Positions 27,410-36,590 of a DNA stretch of 64,000 bases are shown one piece after another; position 1 is the first letter of the stretch; each line of letters begins with the position of its first letter. The DNA is from an uncultured Paracoccaceae bacterium (GTDB lineage Bacteria > Pseudomonadota > Alphaproteobacteria > Rhodobacterales > Rhodobacteraceae), in NCBI GenBank assembly GCA_947497065.1, contig CANMEQ010000004.1:310001-374000 (forward strand), written 5' to 3'. The position numbers were made by a program, and so were the translations under genes. The notes beneath the pieces are model-generated. The model did not search any database. It was not told where the DNA came from and saw only the letters and a program-made list of their open reading frames with translations.

Positions 27410-30400
27410 ATGGCATCGTATCAATCCCGACAAAGAGACCCATTGCTGGATAGCACAACGCAAGCTGCGATCGAAAAACGTGGACGTGAACTGATTGGTA
27501 TTGGCCTGTTTGTGGCCGGGCTGATGGTGGCGATGATGCTGTGGAGCTATGCGCCTGACGATCCGAATTTCATGTCGGCCACCGATGCGCCGGTGCAAAA
27601 CTGGTTGGGCCGCCCCGGGGCGTCGTTTGCGGCGGCGTTGTTTATGATTGTGGGCTATGCATCGTGGATGGTGCCGGTGATTTTGATGGCGTGGGGGCTG
27701 CGGTTTACGCTGCACTACGGTCAGGATCGTGCGCTGGGGCGTTTGGTGTTCGGGCCGATTGCGGTTGCGGGCTCTGCGATTTATGCGGCGACGCTTTCGC
27801 CGGGTGCGGGCTGGGACGAGAGTTTCGGGCTGGGCGGGCATTTCGGCGATATGGTTCTGTCGATCCTGCTGACGATTTTGCCGTTTGGCACGACGTTTAG
27901 TGTGAAGTTGCTGTCGTTCTTGATGGGCATTGGTGTTTTGGCGCTGATGGCGTTTGCGCTGGGCTTTACGATGTATGAGTTGCGGAAAATTCAGCGGTTC
28001 TTGCTGGTGGGTTTGATTGTGGCCTATTCCGCTGTTCTGCGGGTTTTGGGGATGACGGCATCTGCATCGTACAAAGGCGCGCAGGCGTTTGGCGCGAAGG
28101 TGCAGGAACGGCGCGAGCTGTCGCGCCAAGAGCGTGAAGAATATGAGGCGGAATTGGCGGCGGCGCGCGCAGTGCCAGCGCCGAGTTTGGCCGAAGAGAC
28201 GGCCCGTGTGGCCGCGGTTGTGCGGGCCAATCCGGCGATGCCCACACGATTTGAAGATTTCGATCCGATTGAGCCAACGTCTGCGCCTGCGATTGCAGCG
28301 CGCAATGCGGCGCCTGCGGCGGAGGCCCCTTTGGTGGCGCCTGTGCGCGCGCCCGAGCCTGAGGCAAAACCGGGTTTGTTTGCATCTTTGTTGAAGCGAT
28401 CCGAGCCGATGCCGGAGCCAGAATTGGTTGAGCAGGCGGCGGTTGAGCAGGCTGTTCCAGCCGCTGATGATGACCGTATTTCTGCGCGTATCGCCAATGC
28501 TGTGCGCAACAGAAGTGGCCAGCCCCAAGAGGTGCAGGTTGCGACGAAGCCGGGTGTGAACCCAGCGATTACAGCCGCGATTGCGAGCCGGATGGTGCCA
28601 CAAGATGCGCGCCACGAGCCACCTGTGGCAAAGCCTTCTGGCCCGCAGCCGTTGGTTTTGAACACACAGCAACGGGAAGCATTGGCCGAGGCGGAAGCGC
28701 CGATGATTGATGTCATCGATGACGAGATGGACATGATGACACCGATCGCTGAGGCCCCTGATGCGCCGATGGAAACGCCAGTGGCGGCTTTCGCACCGGC
28801 GCCAAGTGCCGCGCCTGTGTCGGCGCCAGTTGCGCCACGTGTTGCTCCGATTCCCGTGCCCGAAGCCAAGGCTGTGGTGCAACACCCACCGCGCAAACCG
28901 ATCCAGCCCTCGCGCCAAGCAAAGGCCGAGGCGCAACCAGCGCTGAAGTTTGAAGACAACCGCGCGGTTTACGAGACGCCGCCGCTGGGTCTTTTGTCGT
29001 CACCGGATGACATCACCCGCCATGTTTTGTCTGACGAAGCGTTGGAAGAAAACGCGCGGATGTTGGAAGCGGTTTTGGATGACTACGGCGTGAAGGGCGA
29101 GATCGTGTCTGTGCGCCCGGGCCCTGTTGTGACCATGTACGAATTGGAACCAGCGCCCGGTTTGAAAGCATCGCGTGTTATTGGTTTGGCCGATGACATT
29201 GCGCGTTCCATGTCGGCACTGTCTGCACGCGTTTCTACCGTGCCCGGTCGCAGTGTGATTGGCATCGAATTGCCGAACGAGAACCGCGAAATGGTTGTGC
29301 TGCGCGAAATGCTCAGCGCGCGTGACTTTGGCGACAGCAGCATGAAACTGCCGCTGGCCTTGGGGAAAGACATTGGTGGTGAGCCGATCATCGCGAACCT
29401 TGCGAAGATGCCCCACCTGTTGATCGCGGGTACAACAGGGTCTGGTAAATCGGTTGCCATTAACACGATGATCCTCAGCCTGCTGTATAAGCTGAGCCCT
29501 GAAGAATGCCGGATGATCATGATTGATCCGAAGATGTTGGAACTGTCCGTTTATGACGGCATCCCGCATCTGTTGTCGCCTGTTGTGACCGACCCGAAGA
29601 AGGCGGTTGTTGCCCTGAAATGGGTCGTGGGCGAGATGGAAGAACGGTACCGCAAGATGTCCAAAATGGGCGTGCGGAACATTGATGGTTATAATGGCCG
29701 TGTCGCGGATGCATTGGCCAAGGGTGAGATGTTCAGCCGCACGGTGCAGACCGGGTTTGATGATGACACGGGCGAACCGGTGTTTGAGACCGAAGAGCTG
29801 CAGCCGGAAAAGATGCCCTATATCGTCGTGATCGTCGATGAGATGGCCGATTTGATGATGGTGGCTGGTAAGGAAATCGAAGCCTGTATTCAACGTCTGG
29901 CACAGATGGCGCGTGCATCGGGTATTCACCTGATTATGGCAACGCAACGTCCGTCGGTGGATGTTATTACCGGTACGATCAAGGCGAACTTCCCCACACG
30001 GATTTCATTCCAAGTGACATCGAAAATCGACAGCCGGACGATTTTGGGTGAGATGGGCGCGGAACAGCTGCTGGGCATGGGTGACATGCTTTATATGGCG
30101 GGCGGGTCGAAGATTACCCGCGTGCATGGGCCGTTCTGTTCTGATGAAGAAGTCGAAGAGATTGTTACCTACCTGAAGGCCTACGGTCCGCCAGAATACA
30201 TGAGCGGTGTCGTCGAAGGGCCTACGGATGAAAAGGCAGACAACATTGATGCGGTGCTTGGTCTGGGTGGCAACACAGATGGCGAAGATGCGCTGTACGA
30301 CACTGCCGTTGCGATCGTCGCGAAAGACCGCAAATGTTCCACCAGCTACATTCAGCGCAAGTTGGCGATTGGCTACAACAAAGCCGCGCGTTTGGTGGAG

Positions 30401-30478
30401 CAGATGGAAGATGAAGGCATCGTGTCTGGCGCAAACCATGTTGGGAAACGCGAGATTTTGATCCCCGAACAACAATAG
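27410..30478 (+). CDS. ftsK: DNA translocase FtsK
   Basis: A 1022-residue septal DNA pump. Four or five membrane helices occupy about 25-200; a Pro/Ala/Glu-rich linker runs to about 510; the RecA-like motor has Walker A in [13 protein letters not shown] near 673 and Walker B in [11 protein letters not shown] near 805; a C-terminal gamma winged helix ([20 protein letters not shown]) reads KOPS-like sites and activates XerCD. I use ATG 27410; a GTG overlapping the upstream stop is possible. Three hairpins, the last a terminator, follow. Confidence 0.96.
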   Translation: MASYQSRQRDPLLDSTTQAAIEKRGRELIGIGLFVAGLMVAMMLWSYAPDDPNFMSATDAPVQNWLGRPGASFAAALFMIVGYASWMVPVILMAWGLRFTLHYGQDRALGRLVFGPIAVAGSAIYAATLSPGAGWDESFGLGGHFGDMVLSILLTILPFGTTFSVKLLSFLMGIGVLALMAFALGFTMYELRKIQRFLLVGLIVAYSAVLRVLGMTASASYKGAQAFGAKVQERRELSRQEREEYEAELAAARAVPAPSLAEETARVAAVVRANPAMPTRFEDFDPIEPTSAPAIAARNAAPAAEAPLVAPVRAPEPEAKPGLFASLLKRSEPMPEPELVEQAAVEQAVPAADDDRISARIANAVRNRSGQPQEVQVATKPGVNPAITAAIASRMVPQDARHEPPVAKPSGPQPLVLNTQQREALAEAEAPMIDVIDDEMDMMTPIAEAPDAPMETPVAAFAPAPSAAPVSAPVAPRVAPIPVPEAKAVVQHPPRKPIQPSRQAKAEAQPALKFEDNRAVYETPPLGLLSSPDDITRHVLSDEALEENARMLEAVLDDYGVKGEIVSVRPGPVVTMYELEPAPGLKASRVIGLADDIARSMSALSARVSTVPGRSVIGIELPNENREMVVLREMLSARDFGDSSMKLPLALGKDIGGEPIIANLAKMPHLLIAGTTGSGKSVAINTMILSLLYKLSPEECRMIMIDPKMLELSVYDGIPHLLSPVVTDPKKAVVALKWVVGEMEERYRKMSKMGVRNIDGYNGRVADALAKGEMFSRTVQTGFDDDTGEPVFETEELQPEKMPYIVVIVDEMADLMMVAGKEIEACIQRLAQMARASGIHLIMATQRPSVDVITGTIKANFPTRISFQVTSKIDSRTILGEMGAEQLLGMGDMLYMAGGSKITRVHGPFCSDEEVEEIVTYLKAYGPPEYMSGVVEGPTDEKADNIDAVLGLGGNTDGEDALYDTAVAIVAKDRKCSTSYIQRKLAIGYNKAARLVEQMEDEGIVSGANHVGKREILIPEQQ

Positions 30479-30487
30479 CCCCTGTGT

Positions 30488-30558
30488 AGAGAGGGGGGCT
30501 CTCTTCCTCTGACCCGAAAACTCCAGGGGGAGTCCGAAGGACGGGGGAGGATCCCCCT
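30488..30558 (+). repeat. Two stacked hairpins after ftsK
   Basis: Hairpin 1 at 30488-30504 pairs AGAGAG with CTCTCT across five G. Hairpin 2 at 30525-30558 pairs AGGGGGA with TCCCCCT and contains an inner GTCC-GAA-GGAC stem. Together with the terminator stem that follows they form a structured 100-base block of the kind seen in REP-like intergenic repeats. No second copy was recognised in this window. Confidence 0.55.
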
Positions 30559-30559
30559 G

Positions 30560-30598
30560 CGGATCGGCGCGATGAAATCGCGTCGATCCGTTTGTTTT
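30560..30598 (+). terminator. Strong intrinsic terminator after ftsK
   Basis: A 14-bp stem (CGGATCG, one G-U pair, CGCGAT, with complements) closing a GAA loop, followed by TTTGTTTT. Confidence 0.88.
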
Positions 30599-30709
30599 CA
30601 GAGTGTTAAAGCATATCAGGTGGCGTGATATTGCTTAACACGGGGCTGTACCCCATGTTTTCTGTGTCCGACGGGTGCAAAACGTGGCCGTCACGATTAG
30701 GTAAAGGTT

Positions 30710-31327
30710 ATGAACAAGATTACACGCCGACTATGTCTGATGGCCCTGCCCCTTGCGATTGCAGGATTTGCGGCCTCTCCGTCTCTGGCCCAGCAGTTGT
30801 CGCTTGGCCAAGTGTCCAATTACCTCAATTCCTTTGTCACGGCAGAGGCCGAATTTACGCAAATCAATGCGGATGGCACGATTTCGACAGGCACGGTTTA
30901 TATCAAGCGGCCCAATCGGGTGCGGTTTGAGTACAATCCGCCTGAGGAGTCTTTGGTGGTCGCTGGCGGTGGTCAGGTCGCGGTGTTTGATCCGCGGTCC
31001 GATGGTGGGGCGGATCGTTATCCGCTGAACCAGACACCGTTGAAGATTATTCTGGAACGCAATGTTGATCTGACGCGGACGAACATGGTGACGGGACATA
31101 CCAGCGATGGGACGACCACGACCGTGACGGCACAGGACCCTGATCATCCCGAGTACGGGAGCATTCAGATGGTTTATACCGCTGATCCTGTTGAGCTGCG
31201 GCAGTGGATTGTGACCGATGACACGGGCCAGCAGACCACGGTGATTTTGGGGGATTTGGCAAAGGGCGGCAATGTGCCGGATATTTTGTTCAACATCCAA
31301 CGCGAGATGCGCAATTGGGGGAACTGA
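30710..31327 (+). CDS. lolA: Outer-membrane lipoprotein carrier protein LolA family
   Basis: A 205-residue periplasmic chaperone that carries lipoproteins from LolCDE to the outer membrane. A Sec signal ends at PSLAQQ (about residue 28). The LolA fold is supported by FVTAEAEFTQ, GTVYIKRPNRVRFEY and DPRSDGGADRYPLNQTPL. AAAGG precedes the ATG. ftsK followed by lolA is a common order in alphaproteobacteria; here a triple hairpin separates them, so lolA probably has its own promoter in the 111 bases after the terminator. Confidence 0.92.
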   Translation: MNKITRRLCLMALPLAIAGFAASPSLAQQLSLGQVSNYLNSFVTAEAEFTQINADGTISTGTVYIKRPNRVRFEYNPPEESLVVAGGGQVAVFDPRSDGGADRYPLNQTPLKIILERNVDLTRTNMVTGHTSDGTTTTVTAQDPDHPEYGSIQMVYTADPVELRQWIVTDDTGQQTTVILGDLAKGGNVPDILFNIQREMRNWGN

Positions 31328-31361
31328 CCCCGCCTGCCGGTTACCATGTCAGCTAGAATGC

Positions 31362-31388
31362 AAAACGCGCCCCGGTGGGGCGCGTTCT
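31362..31388. terminator. Bidirectional intrinsic terminator
   Basis: A perfect 10-bp stem AACGCGCCCC/GGGGCGCGTT with a GGT loop, A residues on the left and TTCTT on the right. It sits between the convergent lolA and lytic transglycosylase genes and can serve both. Confidence 0.85.
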
Positions 31389-31410
31389 TCAGTTTTGATA
31401 GGGCCTGCGT

Positions 31411-31998
31411 TTAACGGAAGGCGCGGCAGGTTCGCAGCTGGGCGTCGTACATAACGGCGCGGTCGCGGACTTCGCCTGCGATGCGGACGAGCCATGGTTT
31501 GGAGCGGTATGTGCCCCGACGCCAGCCTGTCCGACCATCGTGGTAGGCCAGATATTGGTTGTAGGTGTCGTTCAGGGAAATGCCGTTTTCACGCACGGTC
31601 AGCGACATGTACCAGCCCATAAAATCTGTGGCGTCGTTGATGTTTGTGCGGTTGGCGCCGCGGCGGCCTTGTTGTTCGAGGTATTCATCCCATGTGCCGT
31701 CGAGCGCTTGGGAGTATCCCAGTGCCGAGGATTGGCGGCCGGTTGGGATGACGCCCAAGGCGAATTGGTGCGGCGGACGGTTGTCCGAGATGAATTTGCT
31801 TTCCTGATAGATCATCGCCATCAGAACATGGGGTTCTACGCCCCATTTGCGTTCGGCCTGTTTGAAGGCGCGCGCGTAATGCGGGCGTTCGGTGATGATT
31901 GAACAGGCGTTTTCCAGATTGCGCGGAGCACTGCCGTCCCGGGCGCCGCAGCTTCCCAAGATTAAAAGTAACAGTGCGGCGCGAAAGAGTTTGCTCAT
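31411..31998 (-). CDS. Lytic transglycosylase-like lipoprotein (SLT fold)
   Basis: A 195-residue lipoprotein with signal and lipobox (LLLLILGSC, Cys at about 17). A lysozyme-like fold follows: the catalytic glutamate is in MAMIYQESKF, then SALGYSQALDGTWDEY and YLAYHDGRTGW, as in membrane-bound lytic transglycosylases that cut peptidoglycan to anhydro-muropeptides. It is small for the family and carries no extra binding domain. GAGAGG precedes the ATG. Confidence 0.9.
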   Translation of the reverse strand: MSKLFRAALLLLILGSCGARDGSAPRNLENACSIITERPHYARAFKQAERKWGVEPHVLMAMIYQESKFISDNRPPHQFALGVIPTGRQSSALGYSQALDGTWDEYLEQQGRRGANRTNINDATDFMGWYMSLTVRENGISLNDTYNQYLAYHDGRTGWRRGTYRSKPWLVRIAGEVRDRAVMYDAQLRTCRAFR

Positions 31999-32080
31999 GT
32001 GCCTCTCGCTTTTTTATTTTGTTTTATTGCGGTCAGGATAGCCTAAAGGCGCGGCTGTGAAAACTGGTTTCAAGGGGGAA

Positions 32081-32962
32081 TTAGATCACGAACGCGAGGA
32101 TGAGCGGTAAAGTGATCACTGACAGGCAGGTGGAGACCACGACGAGGCCTGCGACGCTGTCGGCGTCGGCGCCGTATTTTTCGGCCAGCAGGTAGGATGT
32201 GACGGCGACGGGAGTGGCGATTTGCACGATCAGCACCGCCAGCGCGATATCATCGAGGCCGAACCAGAGGCCTACGGCTGCTGCTGCGGCGGCGCACAGC
32301 ACGGCTTTGATGATAGAGAGCACGATGGGGCCGGTGAAGTTGCTGGGTTTCAGGCGCGCCACGGCCACGCCGAGGGTGATCAGCATCATGGGGATGGCCA
32401 TTTGGCCGATAAGGTCGAGGGCGTTGGTGAGGAAGGTTGGGGTTTGCCAGCCTTGCCACAAAAAGAGCCCGCCGAGCAAAGTCGCGAAGACCAAGGGTTC
32501 GCGCAGGACTTTGGTGAGCGAGCCACCGCCAGAGACGAGCCAGATGCCGAAGGTGAAGCTGCCCACAGCCATGACGGCGAAGACCACGACCGCGTAGCCG
32601 AGGCCGGTTTCGCCAAAGGCGAACAGGGCCAAGGGCATGCCGAGGTTGCCGGTGTTGCCAAAGATGAGCGGGGCGAGGAAGGTGCGACGGTCGAGCCGGC
32701 CTAGCGCCACCACGGCCCACATCAAAAGGGTGACCAAAACATAGGCCGCGATGCTGGCCAGTGAGAGGGTGGCCAGCGCTGAGGCGTCGATTTCGGTTTG
32801 CATCAGGGCGGTGAAGATCAGGCAGGGGACCGACAGGGTCATTGCGAATCGGGTCACGAATTCAACGCGATATTCGTAGCCGAGCTTGACCCAGCCGAAG
32901 CCGACAGCGGCCAGAAGGAAAACCGGAGCTACGATTTCCAACACTGTTAGAGTTAACTGCAC
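32081..32962 (-). CDS. AEC family transporter (auxin efflux carrier-like)
   Basis: A 293-residue membrane protein from a GTG start with about ten hydrophobic helices, the two five-helix halves broken by GNTGNLGMPLALFAFGE, the family signature. AEC members export organic acids, malonate or auxin-like anions; the substrate is unknown here. Divergent from hspQ; the 83 bases between them must hold both promoters. Confidence 0.9.
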   Translation of the reverse strand: MQLTLTVLEIVAPVFLLAAVGFGWVKLGYEYRVEFVTRFAMTLSVPCLIFTALMQTEIDASALATLSLASIAAYVLVTLLMWAVVALGRLDRRTFLAPLIFGNTGNLGMPLALFAFGETGLGYAVVVFAVMAVGSFTFGIWLVSGGGSLTKVLREPLVFATLLGGLFLWQGWQTPTFLTNALDLIGQMAIPMMLITLGVAVARLKPSNFTGPIVLSIIKAVLCAAAAAAVGLWFGLDDIALAVLIVQIATPVAVTSYLLAEKYGADADSVAGLVVVSTCLSVITLPLILAFVI

Positions 32963-33045
32963 AGTTTGTTTCCTTCAAAATTAGGCCGCTTGCATGGACA
33001 CAGGGGTAGAGGTTTGTCTACTAAGCGTCTATGGGCTGCTCAAAG

Positions 33046-33372
33046 ATGTTAAAAACACGTGCAAAATATCATTTAGGCCAAGTGGTCAAACACCGGAAAC
33101 ATCCGTTTCGCGGTGTTGTGTTCGATGTGGATGCCATTTTTGCGAATACAGACGAGTGGTACGAGGCGATTCCCGAGGAAGCGCGTCCGGCGAAAGATCA
33201 GCCGTTTTACCATTTGTTGGCGGAAAATGATCAGTCCTATTATGTGGCTTATGTGTCTGAGCAGAACCTGGTTGCTGATTATTCAGGCCAGCCTGTGGAT
33301 CACCCTGATTTGGATGATCTGTTCGGTCCGTTTGAAGACGGTCAGTACCCGCTGGATTTTCAGCTGAACTGA
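33046..33372 (+). CDS. hspQ: Heat-shock protein HspQ
   Basis: A 108-residue YccV-like SH3-type beta-barrel protein. The signatures are KYHLGQVVKHRKHPFRGVV, FDVDAIF and the aromatic QPFYHLLAENDQSYYVAYV. HspQ binds hemimethylated DNA in vitro and acts as an enhancer of Lon proteolysis. The ATG at 33046 gives the usual length; one at 33031 would add five residues. No obvious sigma-32 promoter was identified. Confidence 0.93.
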   Translation: MLKTRAKYHLGQVVKHRKHPFRGVVFDVDAIFANTDEWYEAIPEEARPAKDQPFYHLLAENDQSYYVAYVSEQNLVADYSGQPVDHPDLDDLFGPFEDGQYPLDFQLN

Positions 33373-33385
33373 TGGGCGCCGCTGG

Positions 33386-33586
33386 TTAGGGTTTCTTTGA
33401 CCAGAAAAACAACATTCCCCCGAAACTGAAAAGCGCGGCGTTTATGGCCGCGTCTAGTGTGGCGTCCGGCACGCCATTTAGGGCGTCGCGGATCGCCAAG
33501 CCGCACAGCAGCCCACCTGCGATCATGCAGGCGAGGCCGCCGGAGCGGGCGAGGCGTTTGGTGAGGGCTTTGGTATCCACGTTCAA
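33386..33586 (-). CDS. Small two-helix membrane protein, unknown
   Basis: A 66-residue protein from a TTG start (a GTG at 33580 is an alternative). Two hydrophobic helices are visible, GGLACMIAGGLLCGLAI and AALFSFGGMLFFW, with a basic end (SKKP). The start overlaps the stop of the gamma-glutamyltransferase gene by four bases, which is the main evidence that it is real and cotranscribed. I do not recognise a family. Confidence 0.6.
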   Translation of the reverse strand: MNVDTKALTKRLARSGGLACMIAGGLLCGLAIRDALNGVPDATLDAAINAALFSFGGMLFFWSKKP

Positions 33587-35160
33587 TACCCCAAGGCTAT
33601 GCCATCTTTGCGCGGGTCGGATGCGCCTTCGAGGAGGCCATCATCGCGCAGTTTGATCGCTTGGGCGCCGCCGATGGGCCCTGTGGCGCGGGTGACGGTG
33701 TGGCCGAGATCGGCCAAACCTTGGGCGACGTCATCGGCGTAGCCTGTTTCGACGTTCAGGGTGTTGCTGTCGGCAAAGCAACGGGGGCGGTCGATGGCGG
33801 TTTGCGGGTCCATCCCGAAATCTATCATGTTGGTGATAAACCGTGCGTGACCGGTGCATTGGTAGGCGCCGCCCATCACGCCGAAGGGCATTTCGATTTT
33901 GCCGTTTCGTTTGATCATGCCGGGGATGATGGTGTGCATCGGGCGTTTGCCGCCGCCTGCCTCGTTGGGGTGGCCCTGTTCGAGGGTGAAGCCCGCTGCG
34001 CGGTTCTGGAAGAGGATGCCGAATTTATCTGAGGCGAGGCCTGAGCCGAAGCTGTGGAAGATCGAGTAGATCATCGAGACACACATGCGGTCTTTGTCGA
34101 CGACGGTGATATAGACCGTGTCTTTGTGGACCGCTTCGCTGCCTGGCAGGGCGGCGGGCAGAGCTTTGGTGGGGTCGATGAGGGCGGCGAGTTTCGCGGC
34201 CGTATCGAGGGAAAGCATGTGGTCGAGGCGGGCGGTATGGTCGGGGTCGGCGATGACGCGGTTGCGCGTGTCGTAGGCGAGTTTTGTGGCCTCGGCTTCG
34301 ATGTGGGCGCGTTGCAGGCCCATGGGGGCGAGGCCCGCAATGTCGAAGTGTTTTAGGATGTTGAGGAGGAGGATCGCGGTGGCGCCTTGGCCGTTTGGCG
34401 GATGCTCGACCAGCTCGATATCTTTGTAGGTGCCGCTGATAGGGGTGGTGTAATTCGCGCGCACGTTGGCGAAATCATCCAAAGTATGGGTGCCGCCTGC
34501 CGCGTTGAGGGACGCGACCATGTCTTCGGCGATTTCGCCTTCGTAGAAGGCTTCGCGCCCATCCATGCCGACGCGGCGCAGCACCTCTGCCTGACCGGGG
34601 GCGCGGAAGATTTGGCCGGTGGTGAGCGGTTTGTCTTGAGTGGTGAAATGGGTGCGGCCCGCGCCGTGCAGGGTTTCGTGGGCCTCGGCGTAGTCAAAGG
34701 CCACGCGCGGGGCCACGGGAATGCCGGTTTCTGCGTAGTGGATCGCGGGGGCGAGGCAGGCTTTGAGGCCGAGTTTTCCGTGATCTTTCGCCAGTTGGAT
34801 AAAGCCGTCCATCGCGCCGGGGAGGCTGATGGCGTGGGGTGAGGTGAGGGGGATGTTGGTCATCCCTTGGGCGCGCAGTTTGGCCGCGTCGAGGCCCGCG
34901 GGCGCGCGGCCGGAGGCGTTCATCGCCTGCACGTCATCGGAGCCGGGCAGGTTGAACAGGCAAAAGGCATCACCGCCGATGCCGGTGGATTGGGGTTCGC
35001 AGATGCCCAACAGTACCGCGCCTGCGATGGCGGCATCCATGGCGTTTCCGCCTGCCTCGAGGATTTGCAGGGCAACTTTGGCGGCCAGCGGGTGGGATGT
35101 GGCGCAGATGCCATTTTGTGCGAGGACCGCTGAACGGCCGGGGTGTTGAAAGTCGCGCAT
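33583..35160 (-). CDS. ggt: Gamma-glutamyltransferase family protein
   Basis: A 525-residue Ntn-hydrolase that should cleave itself into large and small subunits before a threonine nucleophile, most likely T348 in HKDTVYITVVD. GGNAMDAAIAGAVLLG, STGIGGDAF and PPNGQGATA are family segments. No signal peptide is seen after the ATG at 35160 (GGAGG upstream), so it is probably a cytoplasmic YwrD-like enzyme and not the periplasmic glutathione hydrolase; acylase activity on other amides is also possible. Confidence 0.9.
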   Translation of the reverse strand: MRDFQHPGRSAVLAQNGICATSHPLAAKVALQILEAGGNAMDAAIAGAVLLGICEPQSTGIGGDAFCLFNLPGSDDVQAMNASGRAPAGLDAAKLRAQGMTNIPLTSPHAISLPGAMDGFIQLAKDHGKLGLKACLAPAIHYAETGIPVAPRVAFDYAEAHETLHGAGRTHFTTQDKPLTTGQIFRAPGQAEVLRRVGMDGREAFYEGEIAEDMVASLNAAGGTHTLDDFANVRANYTTPISGTYKDIELVEHPPNGQGATAILLLNILKHFDIAGLAPMGLQRAHIEAEATKLAYDTRNRVIADPDHTARLDHMLSLDTAAKLAALIDPTKALPAALPGSEAVHKDTVYITVVDKDRMCVSMIYSIFHSFGSGLASDKFGILFQNRAAGFTLEQGHPNEAGGGKRPMHTIIPGMIKRNGKIEMPFGVMGGAYQCTGHARFITNMIDFGMDPQTAIDRPRCFADSNTLNVETGYADDVAQGLADLGHTVTRATGPIGGAQAIKLRDDGLLEGASDPRKDGIALGY

Positions 35161-35466
35161 GATGCCTCCGGTGATTTGAAGGTACTGTAGCGCGAGATTG
35201 TGGAGGGGGAAGGCATAAGTCTCGACGTCGCATACTGGGTGGGGGCTGTTACACACGACGCCGAGTTGAGCTTATGCAGCTCTTGCCACCTGAATAGGGG
35301 TTGATTGGGGTGGTATTGGGGAGGCCAGAAGGCGGGAATGTGGCTTTTTATACCTAATAAAATATGAACATTTTCGTGACTGGGCGGTGGGTCTGTTTCT
35401 GTGATTGAACGCGGCGCGATTGTCTGGTTGAACGCTGGGATCTTGAGATTTGGAGATGAGACACCG
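35161..35466. other. Gene-free stretch between ggt and fRMsr with an imperfect inverted repeat
   Basis: No convincing coding frame. An imperfect inverted repeat spans 35213-35277: GCATAAG on the left and CTTATGC on the right, extended inward by TCTCGACGTCG against CGACGCCGAGT with a four-base bulge. An AT-rich segment near 35340-35380 (TTTTTATACCTAATAAAATATG) is the likely promoter area for the rightward gene. The region separates two divergent genes. Confidence 0.5.
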
Positions 35467-35916
35467 ATGCCTGATTATGCCAGCCTTCGCCAAAGTATCC
35501 GCAGTCTGACCGAGGGGGAGGATGATGTCGTGTCGCTGATGGCGACGGTGGCCTGTGAGGTGCATCATAGTGACGACCGGTTCGATTGGACAGGGTTTTA
35601 CAGGGTCACTGCGCCTGAGTTACTGAAAATCGGGCCCTATCAGGGGGGGCATGGGTGCCTGCAGATTCCGTTTTCGCGTGGGGTTTGCGGGGCTGCGGCG
35701 CGCACGCGTGAGGTACAGTTGGTGGCCGATGTAGAAGCGTTTGAGGGGCATATTGCCTGCGCGTCTTCCACACGGTCGGAATTGGTTTTGCCGGTGTTTG
35801 ATGCCGATGGGGCGGTGATTGCGGTGTTTGATATCGATAGCGATCAGCCTGCTGCGTTTACGGTGCAAGATGCTGAAGAATTAGAGAAAATTCTTGGGGA
35901 TGTGTTTTCGCGCTGA
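35467..35916 (+). CDS. msrC: Free methionine-(R)-sulfoxide reductase (GAF-domain fRMsr)
   Basis: A 149-residue GAF-fold enzyme that reduces free methionine-R-sulfoxide with thioredoxin. The three family cysteines are C64 (GGHGCLQI), C74 (RGVCGAAA) and C98 (GHIACAS), and SELVLPVFDADG closes the site. The ATG at 35467 gives normal length; an upstream GTG-initiated frame to 35401 adds an unlikely leader. Confidence 0.92.
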   Translation: MPDYASLRQSIRSLTEGEDDVVSLMATVACEVHHSDDRFDWTGFYRVTAPELLKIGPYQGGHGCLQIPFSRGVCGAAARTREVQLVADVEAFEGHIACASSTRSELVLPVFDADGAVIAVFDIDSDQPAAFTVQDAEELEKILGDVFSR

Positions 35917-35923
35917 GGGGTAA

Positions 35924-35941
35924 GTTGGAAAATATTCCAAC
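35924..35941. promoter_or_regulatory. 18-bp inverted repeat upstream of the XRE-cupin gene
   Basis: GTTGGAA and TTCCAAC separated by AATA. It lies eight bases after the fRMsr stop and 71 bases before the regulator start. No T run follows, so an operator is more likely than a terminator. Confidence 0.45.
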
Positions 35942-35979
35942 CTCGTGAAAAAATCCTTTGAAATTTCATGAAGCCGTGC

Positions 35980-36004
35980 CACTCCTTTTGATATCGAAGG
36001 AGTG
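35980..36004. promoter_or_regulatory. 25-bp palindrome containing the ribosome-binding site of the XRE-cupin gene
   Basis: CACTCCTT and AAGGAGTG are exact complements around TTGATATCG. The right arm contains AAGGAG, the Shine-Dalgarno sequence of the GTG at 36012. It can be a DNA operator, or an RNA hairpin that hides the ribosome site. A further perfect palindrome, TGAAATTTCA, lies at 35959-35968. Confidence 0.55.
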
Positions 36005-36011
36005 ACAACCG

Positions 36012-36581
36012 GTGATTCACGATCCACCAAATGAAAGCCGCACGTTGGGGGCCGATATTCGGGCCCTGCGCAAGGCGCGTGGATTGACCTTGGCGGAACT
36101 GGCCGAAACCTTGGGCCGGTCTGTGGGGTGGATCAGCCAAGTTGAGCGGGATTTGTCGGAGCCTTCGATTACCGATTTGCGGCATTTCGCACGGGCGTTG
36201 GATGTTTCGGTGTCGAGCCTGTTCCGGTCTGTGGCGCCTGAAGATGAACAGGGCATGATTGTGCGGGCGGATGCGCGGCGGCCCATCGGGTCGCGCGCGG
36301 CGGGGCTTGTGGAAGAGTTGCTGTCGCCTGATTTGACCGATGATTTCGAGGTGGTGCATTCCACGTTTGAGCCGCTGTCCGAGATTGCCGAGCCCGTGGT
36401 ACGCCCGACGCAGGAGGTTGGGTATATCGTTTCAGGGCGGCTGGATATGTGGATCGCGGGGCGCACATTTTCGCTGTCTGCGGGGGATAGTTTTCGTGTG
36501 CGCGGCGAGCCGTTTCGCTGGATGAACCCTTATTCTGCACCCTGCATCGCGATCTGGGTTATCGCGCCGCCTGTGTATTAG
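36012..36581 (+). CDS. XRE-family regulator with C-terminal cupin domain
   Basis: A 189-residue regulator. The N-terminal helix-turn-helix is at about 14-70 (LGADIRALRKARGLTLAELA, GWISQVERDLSEPS), and a cupin barrel at about 105-189 (VGYIVSGRLDMWIAGRTF, SLSAGDSFRVRG) probably binds a small effector. PuuR-type proteins with this layout control amine and amino-acid catabolism. GTG start behind AAGGAG. The closest downstream targets would be the LysE exporter and the betaine demethylation genes; palindromes upstream suggest autoregulation. Confidence 0.88.
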   Translation: MIHDPPNESRTLGADIRALRKARGLTLAELAETLGRSVGWISQVERDLSEPSITDLRHFARALDVSVSSLFRSVAPEDEQGMIVRADARRPIGSRAAGLVEELLSPDLTDDFEVVHSTFEPLSEIAEPVVRPTQEVGYIVSGRLDMWIAGRTFSLSAGDSFRVRGEPFRWMNPYSAPCIAIWVIAPPVY

Positions 36582-36590
36582 GGGGTGGGG

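Noticed and set aside
27317-28959. Arg/His-rich and Ala/Ser-rich long frames opposite the ftsK linker
   Set aside because: Antisense shadows of the repetitive Pro/Ala linker of FtsK; no domain and no start signal.
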